Shown here piece after piece: positions 1 through 11,510 of a stretch of DNA of 64,000 nt (the stretch's first letter is position 1; each line of letters begins with the position of its first letter). Below the pieces are notes generated by a model. It did not search any database, had not been told where the DNA came from, and saw nothing but the letters and a program-made list of their open reading frames with translations. The position numbers and the translations under genes were made by a program. Source of the DNA: Flaccisagitta enflata (taxonomy: Eukaryota; Chaetognatha; Sagittoidea; Aphragmophora); NCBI GenBank assembly GCA_965153355.1, contig OZ231127.1:51894001-51958000 (forward strand). Direction: 5' to 3'.

Positions 1-342
1 CTTTCGCTCCATTAACGACAGCAATTTTGCATCTATTTCTTGATTCTGGATTATCTTCCTCGCTACTTACGTTACTTATGGTTCTTTTTTTAATCTTTAA
101 CCCAGCCAATCATAGGTATGTTAGTCCTGGGTGTAACACATGAATTTCCTATGCATTTTTGCCATCCAAAGATATGAATAGCACGATCAATCTATGAATC
201 ACTCACTGATATGATATCTTTTCATCATCCACTCCTTTTGGGCAGCGGCTCAGGAGGGGACGATGACCTATGCTTTCACACAAATGGGGAATTTTCTCCT
301 TCTTCTCCTTCTTCTTCGTCTCCTTCTCTGTCTGACCCCCCC

Positions 343-703
343 CACTCAAATCCTAGCCTCAAGGCCCCGATCCCAAGTCTCGGGGCCCAAATCCCAGCCT
401 CATGGAACAAATCCCAGCCTCGAGGCCCAAATCCCAGCCTTGAGGCCCATCTCAGCCTCGAGGCCCAAATCCCAGCCTCAAGGCCCAAATCCCAGCCTCG
501 AGGCCCAAATCCCACCCTCTATGCCCAAATTCCACTCCCATGGCCCAAGTCCCATCTTGAGACCCAAATCCCATCTTCTAGGCTTAAATTCCAGCCCAAG
601 GGCCCAAATATCAGACTCCCAGTGTCGAGGCCCGAATTCCCGCCTCGAGACCCAAATCCAGCCTTGATGCCCAAATCTGAGCCCAAAGGCCCAAATCCAA
701 ATT
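343..703. repeat. 20-bp minisatellite (AATCCCAGCCTCGAGGCCCA-like)
   Basis: About 18 degenerate units, each with a central CCTCGAGG-like palindrome. The same unit fills the other G-elements. Open frames across it are translated repeat. Confidence 0.85.
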
Positions 704-809
704 GCTAGAAGAAGGAGAAGGAGAAAATTCCTCACGTGTGTGAAAGCATAGGTCATCGACCCCTTCGGGACCGCTGCCCTGCTCCCTCCCTCAACTTCAA
801 GCACATTTA

Positions 810-1374
810 ACACATGCGGCACATTTAGGCGGAAAATGTATGAACATAGTTGACACAGTAAACATAACTCCAGTTCCATGAAATTTGAGCTGGAAGTAGC
901 TTTTTAGTGGTATTTTCATATAATGTAAAGATGTAATCCCAATTCAAGTCATGAATGGGGTATAATTACCAAGATATTCAAATCACGATCTCAAGATGTT
1001 ACAGAATTTTCAAGCTCTCAATCAAGGGAAAAAGAAAAAGATTTTTGACAAGCTTTTAAAGTACTGTGAGTGAAAGAAAGCGGGCAGATTTGACTGATTG
1101 TTACCAGGAAGAGTATCGGAGAGTAATTGGAGTGAAGCGCCGATGTTTTTTTGGCTCAAAGATAGAACAATGCTAGATAAATGGAGGTGGAATAAAGGGA
1201 TGGAGAAAACCAATTGAGCAATCGTTTCCTGAGAAGGTTTGTACATGTAACACTACTTTAAATGTTCTCAAGACTTTCTATGGTCACTGTTTGGGCCTAT
1301 GATAACCTAAATTTCGCTGATAAACCATTTTCATTCGATTCCCGTAGTTTTCCGCCTAAATGTGTCGCGTGTGT
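810..1374. mobile_element. TA-flanked MITE inside G-element 1
   Basis: Terminal inverted repeats of about 28 bp begin ACACATGCGGCACATTTAGG on the left and ACACACGCGACACATTTAGG on the right (reverse complement). TA lies directly outside both ends (808-809 and 1375-1376). Removing the element and one TA restores a junction CCTAAGTAAATGTGCTTGAAG, which matches CCTAGGTAGGTTGTGCCTGAAG in the uninterrupted G-element at 50187. The 565-bp interior has no significant open frame. TA target use fits the Tc1/mariner-like group. Confidence 0.8.
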
Positions 1375-1424
1375 TACTTAGGCAGGGCACGTGTACCACT
1401 GACCATCTAACGCTTTTGCGACTA

Positions 1425-2762
1425 TTTGATCATGAAAGGCAGTTGCTACCACCCTTCATACGATCCACACCTGCTACGCCGTTTTAAAGTTTCCTCGCTC
1501 GTCCAAATTCACATCTCTCTTTCCCCCCAATCTTCCTACTTCATGAAATGATGAAAAAAAAAAAAAGATAGAAACCTTCGGGGGAACTCGAGGGAGTTTT
1601 AGCCCGGGCATTGTCATTACGTTGTATAGCTCGAATCTTCGTTGTCGTCCTCTCGTCATTGTCTTCATTTACTTCTTCGTCGTCATTGTCGTCGTTTTCG
1701 TCGTCGTTTCCGCCACGTGTTCATCACATGAGGATGAAGTTACGAATTGTTAATTAAGGAAGAATTTCTCCCTTCAGTTAGAATGAATTCCATTAATGCT
1801 TCGTGATCAAAATTAATTGTTCTTCGAATTGCTAAACTCATCTCCCTTTTTTTTCTGCTCTCTTTCTCTTGTCTCGTTTTTTCAGTATTTCTTTGTCTTT
1901 GTCTCTGTCTCTGTCTCTCTCCTTCTCTCCATTCCCATTCGTATTTTCGTATCTTTTCATCAACTCCGCCTAATTATTCGTTTCATTTCTTAGAACCTTC
2001 CATTTCCACCTTTTTTTTCGGGGGCAATCTTTCTCTTGACTTGATTACCCGGACCACTTCTTTCCCACCCAACCCTCAGGCAGTTTCACCATCAACCTTC
2101 AAATATTTTCATACCCACCTGATGTAATCCACCCTGAGGGAAATACCCTGTGATTATTTGTCAAACATCTGAAATCTGTAGGGATAATGGTGATACAGGC
2201 TTGGTGGAAATGAACTAAGGGCAGAATGATTGGTCACAAAAAAAAAAATCGTAAAGCAGACATATGAACGGATATCCCCTCTTGCAAGGACTCATCCATG
2301 TATTTTAAAATCTGCTATCAATCAACTCAACGAGAGTTATCATGATCTCGCTCTGCGTCACCAGTAGTGACTCACTACTAATGTGGGGCTAAATCTGTCA
2401 TCTTCAGGGTGCGACAAAGTGTGGGAGCACGAGAGCATTGCTCCAAGGCAGCTCGCCACTTTGTAGGCAGGAGAGAGAGAAAAAAGGGAAAACAAGGGAG
2501 CAAAGGCAAAAAATTACAAAATTAAAAAACAAAAAGCAAAAAAAACAAAACAAAACAAAACAAAAAAGAAAAAAAAAGAAAAGAAAAGAAGAAAAACATT
2601 TCAAAAAAGGCTTAAAACGAAAAAAAAGTTCAAGAGTCAGGATAATTAAATTACTAAAAAATGGTATTGTCAGTAATTATTTTTTGATAATTTCATAATC
2701 ATACTTCAGTGATTGCAAACAATATGAGTAACGTTACTCATCCCTGCCTAGAGATCATCATT
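1425..2762. other. Unassigned intergenic DNA
   Basis: No gene is recognised. It contains an imperfect (GTC)n stretch at 1670-1715 whose minus strand reads as an Asp/Asn/Glu-rich open frame of roughly 58 codons, CT-rich DNA at 1845-1925, and an A-rich low-complexity tract at 2500-2600. Confidence 0.6.
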
Positions 2763-3248
2763 CTGAGGGGATGTTTCTAGTGAAAGCCTGAAACGCGTTT
2801 CATTCGCAGTTCAAGATTATCGCGTTTTAGGCAGAAAGGCCATTGAAAAAAAGTCCCTGAGATTGCAGGGTTCGATCATGCATAAAGTGATTTGCAGTCT
2901 TGCTCACTACATGTACGCCACCACGGCAACAGACTTTTTCATCTTCGAATGTCCTTTGGTATTTGCAACTATAGCAATCTTTGAAAAAAAGCAAATCTTG
3001 CACCGGTCTCAAACTACATTTGGGCAATAACTTGCCAATCACTTTTGAAACTGGACCAATTCCATACACAGTAAATGAGCAGGGCTCTATGGCGCACTGG
3101 TAAGTCACTTGACTTTCGTTTTTGGGTTTGGGAGCTCGATTCTTGGAAGGCGTGAGACTTTTTTTCAATGGTCCCACTGCTTAAAACGCGTTTGTCTTAA
3201 AACGCGATCAGAACGCGTTTCACGCTTTCACTAGAAACATCCCCTAAG
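2763..3248. mobile_element. hAT-like MITE with probable 8-bp target duplication
   Basis: The left end CTGAGGGGATGTTTCTAGTG matches the reverse complement of the right end, CTTAGGGGATGTTTCTAGTG. A second inverted block (CGCGTTTTAGGCAG...CCATTGAAAAAAAGTC) follows. The flanks are TCATCATT (2755-2762) and TCATCATC (3249-3256), 7 of 8 identical. An 8-bp duplication is typical of hAT elements, but the flank is TCA-rich, so the match could be partly accidental. An open frame of 116 codons on the minus strand lies wholly inside the element and is not a gene. Confidence 0.6.
3081..3147 (+). other. tRNA-like segment (SINE head?) inside the hAT-like MITE
   Basis: TGGCGCACTGG at 3090-3100 matches an RNA polymerase III A box. 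AGCTCGATTCT at 3133-3143 resembles a B box, about 30 bp downstream. Stems needed for a working tRNA are not evident, so this is at most a tRNA-derived relic. Confidence 0.35.
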
Positions 3249-3256
3249 TCATCATC

Positions 3257-3865
3257 ATTCCAAGAGATAATATCTTCTTAGTGTTTAAATCTTCCAGTGA
3301 AATGTTGCTCATTCAATTCTGATGTAAATATGGCAAAATTACCTTTGATCTTCGCCTTTATCAGTCTGCATTTATAAAAATAGAAGGACATCATACAATA
3401 AGAAAATCTTGCACAAATATTGTAGGCAAAAGCCGACTGACAAATTTTGCTTGTGGGCAGCAAACAATTTTGTCGAACCCTGGTCATCTTTTTACCACCA
3501 TTGACATGACAAATTTAATCATAAAATTCATTTATTGTTTTGGTGATATAGTTTATTATCGCGCACGATCTTGTTTTAACGAATCCATTCTGGTGAAAAT
3601 CCTGCTCAAGGTGGTAACTTTATGGATGAACCAATTTACTACTGGCCGTTTTCCTTCATACTCTGTTAAGAGCAATTCGATTTGTAATTTTTTTGGTAAA
3701 ATGATTTTGCTGCCCATGTCTACCTTATCATATACAACAATGGAACAAACAAGCCCGATTAGGCAATGATGCGTCCTGATCATGTCACTGCGTGCAGTGA
3801 ATCAAGCGCTGAATGTTTGTGATACATGAAGAGACAGATGCTCCTCAAAATCAAATCATGTGTAC
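3257..3865. other. Unassigned intergenic DNA
   Basis: AT-rich single-copy-looking sequence. Overlapping open frames on both strands (about 70-100 codons) have no recognisable features and are not called. Confidence 0.5.
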
Positions 3866-3945
3866 CCATCGTTAGATCCCGTATACGATCTCGCCGTGGC
3901 CAAAAAAGTCGGACGGACAGACAGACGGACGGACAGACCCTCTTC
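3866..3945 (-). mobile_element. Possible HINE-like 3' end (divergent hairpin plus GACN repeat)
   Basis: TTAGATCCCGTATACGATCT is a near-palindrome placed as in the HINE-like copies. It is followed by a (GGAC/AGAC)n tract. Only this end is visible; an A-rich tract follows at 3960-4110. Confidence 0.3.
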
Positions 3946-4629
3946 TTGAGATGCAAGTAGGTATCATAAAACCAATAATAAAAAAAAACATAAAACAAAT
4001 TAGAAAAAAAAAAGATAAAGAAAAAACAAACAAAAAGAAACAAAAAAAGAAAACAGACCAAGAAAAACAAAAACAAAAAACAAAACGCAAAAAGCACAAA
4101 ACGAGAAACGAAATTTGCCTTCTTTTTAGAATCGAACCGCAAAAAGTCTGCCTTTCATTTCTCTTTTTTACAAGATCAGTCTGAATTTTGTGCCTCTTTC
4201 AGTTTCCTTTCGGAGGAAGTAGGTTTATTATCAATATCCCTAGTTACTTCGATTACCCACACGACCCAAACTCAAAAACCCTCAAACAAACCCTCACACT
4301 CAACAACACGCTCTGGAATTGGAATTTCTTCTCTACCCTATCAAGATTTCTCCTTCACCCCGCACATTCATTGAAATCAATTACTAAGTCTTTTGTTTCT
4401 TGGCTGCGGTTTGCCGGCGGCGGTTGAGACAGAACACAGCGCACGTGCCGCCGCCTCGCGCCGAATTTCTTTTTAACATCTTTTCTCTTATTTCGGTCGC
4501 CATTTTTGTGTGTGTTGCTATTTTGTTTCTGGTGCCGAAAAGGCGCCCGAAATAGATTTGAATTTGAAATTTCTTTTGTGTGTCGTTTTGTCGTCAATTT
4601 GGAAATCGTGAATTTTCAAAGGCGGAAAG

Positions 4630-4776
<147 letters not shown>

Positions 4777-5084
4777 GCAGACATATAGACACACAGATCG
4801 GTTCACTGGCACACCGGAAGGAAGACCAGGAAACCAACTTTTTTTCCCGGTGACACTGGGATTTGTGTGCTTCCGCGGCAGAAAAGGGGGGGGGAGAGCA
4901 AATAAGGAAGAAAGTGAAGATAAGGATTTTGTATTCACAACAGTTGAAGTTATTTGATGGCTACCTAAAAACGAAAATCTGCTAGAAGAAAGAAAAGAAA
5001 CAAGGCCAACACTTATAAGTCGCGTGCAGGACAAAAATAACTGAACTGACCTGACTCTTTTTTCTATCTTTTTATCGAAAATCA

Positions 5085-5446
5085 GACCCAAACCAGACCC
5101 AAACCAGACTCAAACCAGACTCAAACCAGACTCAAACCAGACTAAAACCAGACTTAAACCAGACTCAAACCAGACTCAAACCAGAATTAAACCAGACCTA
5201 AACCAGACCAAAACCAGATGTAAACCAGACCAAAACCAGACATAAACCAGACATAAACCAGACATAAACCAGACTTAAACAAGACTTAAACCAGACTTAA
5301 ACCAGACTTAAACCAGACTTAAACCAGACTTAAACCAGACTTAAACCAGACTTAAACCAGACTCAAACCAGACATAAACCAGACATAAACCAGACATAAA
5401 CCAGACTCAAACCAGACTCAAACCAGACTCAAACCAGACCCAAACC
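5085..5446. repeat. 11-bp minisatellite (AGACTCAAACC)
   Basis: About 33 units, with third-position-like variants (CTC, CTT, CAT, CCC). It forms the first interior block of the HINE-like element. Confidence 0.93.
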
Positions 5447-5830
5447 AGCAGACTTAAACCAGCATACTTAAACCAGCATACTTAAACCAGCATACTTAAA
5501 CCAGCATACTTCAACCAGCATACTTCAACCAGCATACTCAAACCAGCAGACTCAAACCAGCATACTCAAACCAGCAGACTCAAACCAGCAGACTCAAACC
5601 AGCAGACTCAAACCAGCAGACTCAAACCAGCAGACTTAAACCAGAAGACTTAAACCAGCAGACCTAAACCAGCAGACTTAAACCAGCATAATTAATTCAG
5701 CAGACTTAAACCAGCAGACTTAAACCAGCAGACTTAAACCAGCCAACTTAAGCCAGCCAACTTAAACTAGCAGACTTAAACCAGCAGACTTGACCAGCAG
5801 ACCTAAACCAGGAGACCTTAATCAGCCAAC
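5447..5830. repeat. 14-bp minisatellite (AGACTTAAACCAGC)
   Basis: About 27 units. The unit equals the neighbouring 11-bp unit plus AGC, so it arose by a 3-bp gain and then expanded. Confidence 0.93.
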
Positions 5831-5857
5831 TTGAAACCAGCAGACTTGAAATGACAT

Positions 5858-5890
5858 ATATGACCAAAAAAAAAAAAAATCAAAATAACG

Positions 5891-5939
<49 letters not shown>

Positions 5940-5990
5940 AAAAAAAAAAAAAAAAAACCAAAAAAAAAAACAAAAACCAAAAAAACATGT
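5858..5990. repeat. A-rich tract
   Basis: Near-pure poly(A) with sparse C. The homologous arm at 7580-7700 carries the corresponding T-rich tract. Confidence 0.95.
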
Positions 5991-5999
5991 TAAATGACC

Positions 6000-6540
6000 A
6001 AAAATGTTCTGAAATGTTCCAAAATGACTTGAAATGACTTAAAACTATTTTTAATGCCCAAAAATGACACAAATGGTTTAAATGTCAAGGTGACATAAAT
6101 GATCAAAAATGATCAAAAATGACTAAAAGCAACCAAAAATAACTATACGCAACCAAAAATGACCAAAAACAACAAAAAAATGACTCAAAATAACTCCAGA
6201 CGACCAAAATTGACCAAAAACAACGCGAAAAAGCAAATTGTTACTAAAAACTACAAAAGCCAAAAAATAACTTAGAGTGACTTAGAATGACTTAGAATGA
6301 CTTGTAATGACTTAGAATGACTTGTAATGACTTAGAATGACTTAGAATAACTTAGAATGACTAAGAATGACTTAAAATGACTTTTTATAACATAAAATGA
6401 CAAAAATGACAAAAAATGACAAAATGACTTAAGTGACTAAAATTAACTAAAAATGACTGGAAATGACTTAGAATGACTTAAAATGACTTAAAATGATGTA
6501 AAATACCCTAAAATGACATATAACGACAAAAAAAAGCAAA
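6000..6540. repeat. Degenerate 10-12-bp tandem (AATGACTTAG / AATGACCAAA)
   Basis: Clearest at 6265-6375, where ATGACTTAGA recurs about every 10 bp. It forms the inner block of the HINE-like arm and reappears inverted at 7030-7500. Confidence 0.85.
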
Positions 6541-6619
6541 GTGTTACGGACGGACCGACGGACCGACCGACCGACGGACCGACAGAGCGGGTTATAGAGT
6601 CGCGTGCACGCGACTAAAA

Positions 6620-6930
6620 ACTACTGACGATTGACTATTTATCAATAAATCTTTTTCCTTTGTTACTGCAATGAAGTAGGCGCAATTGTTGTAAATGGTA
6701 TAGAATTAGAACGAATGACTGAGGCAGCACGTACACCAAACACACTTTTCGGGTTACTTCACCTGACTTTGATTAATTGTTAATGGACTACCCCTACATA
6801 ATGTGGCGCTAAATATTTTTTTTTTCACAACTTCCTCGCTGAGAACCTTCTATAGGGCCCATTTGAATTTTATAACGAGATTAAAGGAAAAGAAACCTCC
6901 TTAAGAATCCCCTAAAGAATATCCACGTAT
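6620..6930. other. Spacer between inverted HINE-like copies
   Basis: Non-repetitive AT-rich DNA with no gene seen. It is the loop of a potential 1.5-kb-arm palindrome. Confidence 0.6.
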
Positions 6931-8476
6931 TTTTAGTCGCGTGCACGCGACTCTATAACCCGCTCTGTCGGTCTGTCCGTCGGTCGGTCGGTCTGTCTGT
7001 ACGTCCATCCGTCCGTAACACTTTGCTTTTTTTTGTCGTTTTACGTCATTTTAGGGTATTTTACATCATTTTAAGTCATTTTAAGTCATTCTAAGTCATT
7101 TCCAGTCATTTTCAGTTAATTTTAGTCACTTAAGTCATTTTGTCATTTTTTGTCATTTTTGTCATTTTATATTATTATAAGTCATTTTAAGTCATTCTTA
7201 GTCATTCTAAGTTATTCTAAGTCATTCTAAGTCATTACAAGTCATTCTAAGTCATTACAATGCATTCTAAGTCATTCTAAGTCACTCTAAGTTATTTTTT
7301 GGCTTTTGTAGTTTTTAGTAACACTTTGCTTTTTTGCGTCGTTTTTGGTCAATTTTGGTCGTCTGGAGTCATTTTGAGTCATTTTTTTGTTGTTTTTGGT
7401 CATTTTTGGTTGCGTTTAGTTATTTTTGGTTGCTTATAGTCATTTTTGGTCATTTTTGATCATTCATGTCACTTTGTACATTTAAACCATTTGTGTCATT
7501 TTTGGGCATTAAAAATAGTTTTAAGTCATTTTAAGTCATTTTGGAACATTTCAGGTCATTTTTGGTCATTTAACATGGTTTTTGGTTTTTGTTTTTTTTT
7601 TTTTTTTTTTGTTTGTTTTTTTGTTTTTTTTGTTTTTGTTTTTGTTTTTTGGGTTTTTGTTTTTTTTTGTTATTTATATTTTTTTAAATTTTTGTTTTTT
7701 TTATTTTTGGTCATTTATGTTTGGTATGTTATGGTCATTTATGTTTTTTGGTATGTTTTTGTCATATATGTCATGTCAAGTCTGCTGGTTTCAAGTTGGC
7801 TGATTAAGGTCTCCTGGTTTAAGTCTGCTGGTCAAGTCTGCTGGTTTAAGTCTGCTGGTTTAAGTTGGCTGGTTTAAGTTGGCTGGTTTAAGTTGGCTGG
7901 TTTAAGTCTGCTGGTTTAAGTCTGCTGGTTTAAGTCTGCTGGTTTAAGTCTGCTGGTTTAAGTCTGCTGGTTTAGGTCTGCTGGTCTAAGTCTTCTGGTT
8001 TAAGTCTGCTGGTTTGAGTCTGCTGGTTTGAGTCTGCTGGTTTGAGTCTGCTGGTTTGAGTCTGCTGGTTTGAGTCTGCTGGTTTGAGTCTGCTGGTTGA
8101 AGTATGCTGGTTTAAGTATGCTGGTTTAAGTCTGCTGGTTTGGGTCTGGTTTGAGTCTGGTTTGAGTCTGGTTCATGTCTGGTTTAAGGCTGGTTTAAGT
8201 CTGGTTTATGTCTGGTTTATGTCTGGTTTATGTCTGGTTTATGTCTGGTTTATGTCTGGTTTATGTCTGGTTTTGGTCTGGTTTACATCTGGTTTTGGTC
8301 TGGTTTAGGTCTGGTTTAATTCTGGTTTGAGTCTGGTTTGAGTCTGGTTTTAGTCTGGTTTGAGTCTGGTTTGGGTCTGGTTTAAGTCTGATTTTCGATA
8401 AAAAGATAGAATAAGGAGTCAGGTCAGTTCAGTTATTTTTGTCCTGCACGCGACTTATAAAGTGTTGGCCTTGTTT
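6931..8476 (-). mobile_element. HINE-like element, right arm of an inverted pair
   Basis: TTTTAGTCGCGTGCACGCGACT at the left edge is the hairpin terminus. The right edge, ..GCACGCGACTTATAAAGTGTTGGCCTTGTT, is the 5' terminus reversed. All interior blocks of the 4999-6619 copy recur in mirror order: GGTC microsatellite, 10-bp tandem, T-rich, 14-bp then 11-bp minisatellites. The two copies point their hairpin ends at each other. Confidence 0.75.
7801..8390. repeat. 14-bp then 11-bp minisatellites (GTCTGCTGGTTTAA / GTCTGGTTTGA)
   Basis: Reverse-complement counterparts of the arrays at 5085-5830. The change from 14-bp to 11-bp units occurs near 8130. Confidence 0.92.
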
Positions 8477-9165
8477 TGTTAACTTCCAATCGTCCCTAAA
8501 GAAATGCTTCTATCAAGCCAAAAAGTTGCTCATTACCTTGCTTGATATACATAAAAGTGTCACATTGTGAATGGGGTCGCACAATAACAGTTCTGCAAAT
8601 TCAGTCAAAGCAATCAGCGTAATTTACACAAACGCGATAACTGAACCACCTTGTAACAAATTAGGAAACGAATGTAAATCCACTTCGGTAATCTAGGCAA
8701 TAGAATGACAGGTGAAATTGTGCAATGAGCCATTTTTCAGATGAGATTTGATTTTACTACCACTGCATAACACGGGCCTCCCGTCGCTGATGTGAAGGCC
8801 TTAAAATGTCCTTTTCAGATCAAGGAGGATGCAACAGTTACAGAACAGCTACTTTTTGTGAATCGTATAATTTTTGTAGAATCATATGCTAATCAGCGGC
8901 TGCTGGCCATAGAAGAAATAGAAGAATAAGATAGAAAAAAAGAAAGAAAAATCCTAAAAGAAAAAAGAAGAAAAAAAAAAGGAAACAATAGATAGAAACG
9001 GAAAATGAGAAAAAAAGTGGAAAGGAAAAACGGTACAATTTAGCGAGGTGAAAGGAAAATAGTAAGGATGGTGCATTTGACTGCTAATCGCTAAATCGTC
9101 TTCACGTTGCAAATTGAGGAAGGAAAACCAGACTGACACCTTCTTCCTTTCATTCTCTTCCTTTC

Positions 9166-9168
<3 letters not shown>
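8477..9168. other. Unassigned intergenic DNA
   Basis: No gene or element boundary is recognised. It becomes purine-rich from 8900. Confidence 0.5.

Positions 9169-9254
<86 letters not shown>
9169..9254. repeat. (CT)n microsatellite, about 43 units
   Basis: Pure dinucleotide array. Confidence 0.98.
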
Positions 9255-9259
<5 letters not shown>

Positions 9260-11510
9260 TTTGTATGACTCTGATATGGGGAAAGGGAAAAGAAGACGGA
9301 GGTGTAAACGGGAATTTTGTGGCCGATTTACAAAAGGGAGAGAAATGGATTAAAGGGGGGAGGGGAGAGCTGAGGCTGAAAAGGTAGTGAAGAGTAAGGA
9401 GAATGTATGATGGCGGGAGGAGTTGGGTTAAACAGCGATGCAGAAGCGTTGAATTTGCTTCCAATTTGGTAGAGGGAATAACTGCTAGTGATCGTTTTGC
9501 ATAATGGAATTAGAAGCGGAATTGGTAACACTAACAGCTTGCAAATATATCGGGTACAAGGCTGAGATGGGTCAGCTAAAGAGGCCGTATGGTTGGACGG
9601 TATAACAATCTTCATAACCACGCAAGTGAGCAGGGGCAAGAGAGGAGAGCAACTATCGAAGAGGTATGTATCGACGACGCCACGAAGGCCTCATACTTAG
9701 AATTGTTGAATGTAGCGTATGTTTAACTCCACATTAATATAACAAGGTTGACAGTATCTGTATTCGCGCTGTATGTACTTATTCGCGCCAATACAGTTAC
9801 CAAATGAAAGTTGCGCTTGCGATTGCCCATCGCTTCTGCTTAGTACAGAAATGAAGAAATGGAAAAGTGCAGAAATGGTAATTTCCGCGCTACAACATCA
9901 TACATCATAAAAGTAGGTCTTCGCCAATTTGGAGATTTCCCATTGTGTAATACGACGCCATCAATAAAAGGGCGAAAGGCTGTAATGTCAACGCTCCGGT
10001 GGAGGCCACAGTCAACGATCCAAAAGCCCAACGCCAAAACACGAATGACGAGGATTTGTTCCAAAGAGGTGGAATACGATTAAACAACAAGTAGGTCATT
10101 CATTCTCTAAATGGTTCTTACGCAGGCGCCTTTCACCACGGCAGAGGACTACCAACTATACACTGCAAAGCCATCTGATGTCACCGATAAGCGGGAGAAT
10201 CTCTCCGGTCCTCATCCTAATGGGCCCACGCAAATGTTGTTGTATGACTGACTGCAATAACTTTAAACTTCACGAATAGAATAGAGATTTATGGATGGAA
10301 TCAATGAACCTATGGATGAACAGGGAGAGTCCTGCAAAAAATTCAATGGTCATCTATCATTGATATGGAAAGGAAAACTTACAAAAATCAATCAAATCAT
10401 AACAATAGAGATAAAACGAAGTTTTTCTTTCTTAGATCGTATAATTTTGAACTTCTGCAACTTTTTTTCATCTTTAAGATTGACAATTCATGTTTTCATT
10501 GTTTTTGTTTTTTCTATTTTCTTTTTACTGATCTTAGGAAAAATCAACCGAGACTAGTCGCAAAATATGATGGAAGGTGGCGGTTATGGGTGGATGGAGT
10601 TGAGATAGGCCTATGAGTTTGATAGATGGTGAATTAAGGCCAGTGTGGCGCAGTATGTTCGCATGTGCAAGTTTTTTTTTTTTTTTTGCAACGATGCGCG
10701 ATACCGTAGATACATGTTTTTAACCAAGGAAATGCGCGTCATAATGGGCGCTTGCATCGTTTTGAGCACTTTTGATTACTCATCGCAGTTAAACCGTCAT
10801 CAATGACATCCTTTTGCTCTTCAAAGGACGTCATAAATTTCCAAATTTGGTCTTTCTTCCCTCCGCGCAACATTTCGACTTTTCCTCTCTCGATCATATC
10901 TTCGCGGCCGAAATGCAAAAATCGCTTCCTCCAATTGCTCTCTGTCTCTTTACCCCTGTCTTTCTGTCTCTGTCTGTCTATCTGTGTCTGTCTGCCTGTC
11001 TGGTTGTATCTTCTCTCTTTCTGTGGCAACTCCAGTAATTTCCCAACAAAAAGCACAAGTAGGCTTAGGTTGTACAATGGTTACACTTCATAAGCGGTCC
11101 GCCTACTCTATCCTTTCCCCTCGTCTTTCATCCCAATTGCTTCATCATCTCCCAAATAGATTCTCTTCTTATCTTCTTGCCTCCCTTCCCTCCCCGCCCC
11201 CTCTTTTCCCCTCTTTTTCACTTCTCTTTTTCGGGCGATCGTAAATTTTTCTCCCGACTTGTTTTAATGGTTTTTATCATCCATAACTTTTGTCACCTCA
11301 TCATCACGCCGCGATATCTCCGTCCTTCCTCCCGTCCTTTCCTCCCTTTCCTTTCCTTTCCTTTCCTTTCCTTTCGCGAAAAGAAGCTCTCATGTGCTCT
11401 CTGCCTACGCCGAAGTGAAGATCGGAGAAAGCAAAGGGTTATCTTTAATGGGGGAGTTGAGGCCGCACAGTGGTTCCGAAGATGGTGACGAGGTGTTAAC
11501 AAATGGTCCA
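9255..11510. other. Unassigned intergenic DNA
   Basis: No supported gene. Open frames of about 70-110 codons at 9328-9639 (minus), 9840-10083 (both strands) and 10803-11093 (plus) have no recognisable motif. A TGGCGCAG box at about 10645 next to a T15 run is a weak tRNA-like hint. A CTTTC tandem lies at 11340-11375. Confidence 0.5.

Larger units (their letters stand above)
240..1424 (-). mobile_element. G-element copy 1, interrupted by a MITE
   Basis: The inner part is an inverted repeat. Positions 240-306 read GGCAGCGG...GATGACCTATGCTTTCACAC...TTTTCTCCTTCTCC, and 704-780 is its reverse complement. Between them lies a GA/CCC-rich minisatellite. The outer arm continues at 781-809, is interrupted by a TA-flanked insertion, and resumes at 1375-1424 with the family terminus (reverse complement TAGTCGCAAAAGCGTTAGAT, as at 50646 and 42296). 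No coding capacity is seen. Family assignment rests on at least five related copies in this window; the superfamily is unknown. Confidence 0.7.
4999..6619 (+). mobile_element. HINE-like element, long copy, left arm of an inverted pair
   Basis: The 5' end reads AACAAGGCCAACACTTATA then AGTCGCGTGC. The 3' end has a (GACC/GACG)n microsatellite, a GCGGGTTATAG motif and the perfect 18-bp palindrome AGTCGCGTGCACGCGACT followed by AAAAA (6598-6619). The 5' motif AGTCGCGTGC is the exact reverse complement of the last arm of the 3' hairpin. The interior is entirely tandem repeats (11-bp, 14-bp, A-rich and 10-bp). This layout is that of non-autonomous Helentrons (DINE-1/HINE type). No coding sequence is present. 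Confidence 0.75.

Noticed and set aside
2827-3177. 116-codon Cys-containing minus-strand frame
   Set aside because: Lies entirely within the MITE at 2763-3248 and overlaps its inverted arms and tRNA-like segment.
5085-5830. Possible CRISPR-like array (short regular repeats)
   Set aside because: Units are 11 or 14 bp with no spacers; this is a minisatellite inside a eukaryotic transposon.
9859-10083. 74-codon frames on both strands as a gene
   Set aside because: Opposing frames of equal length, no family resemblance, no splice or start context.
10637-10700. tRNA gene or SINE suggested by GTGGCGCAG
   Set aside because: Only an A-box-like match; no B box at the right distance and no stems.
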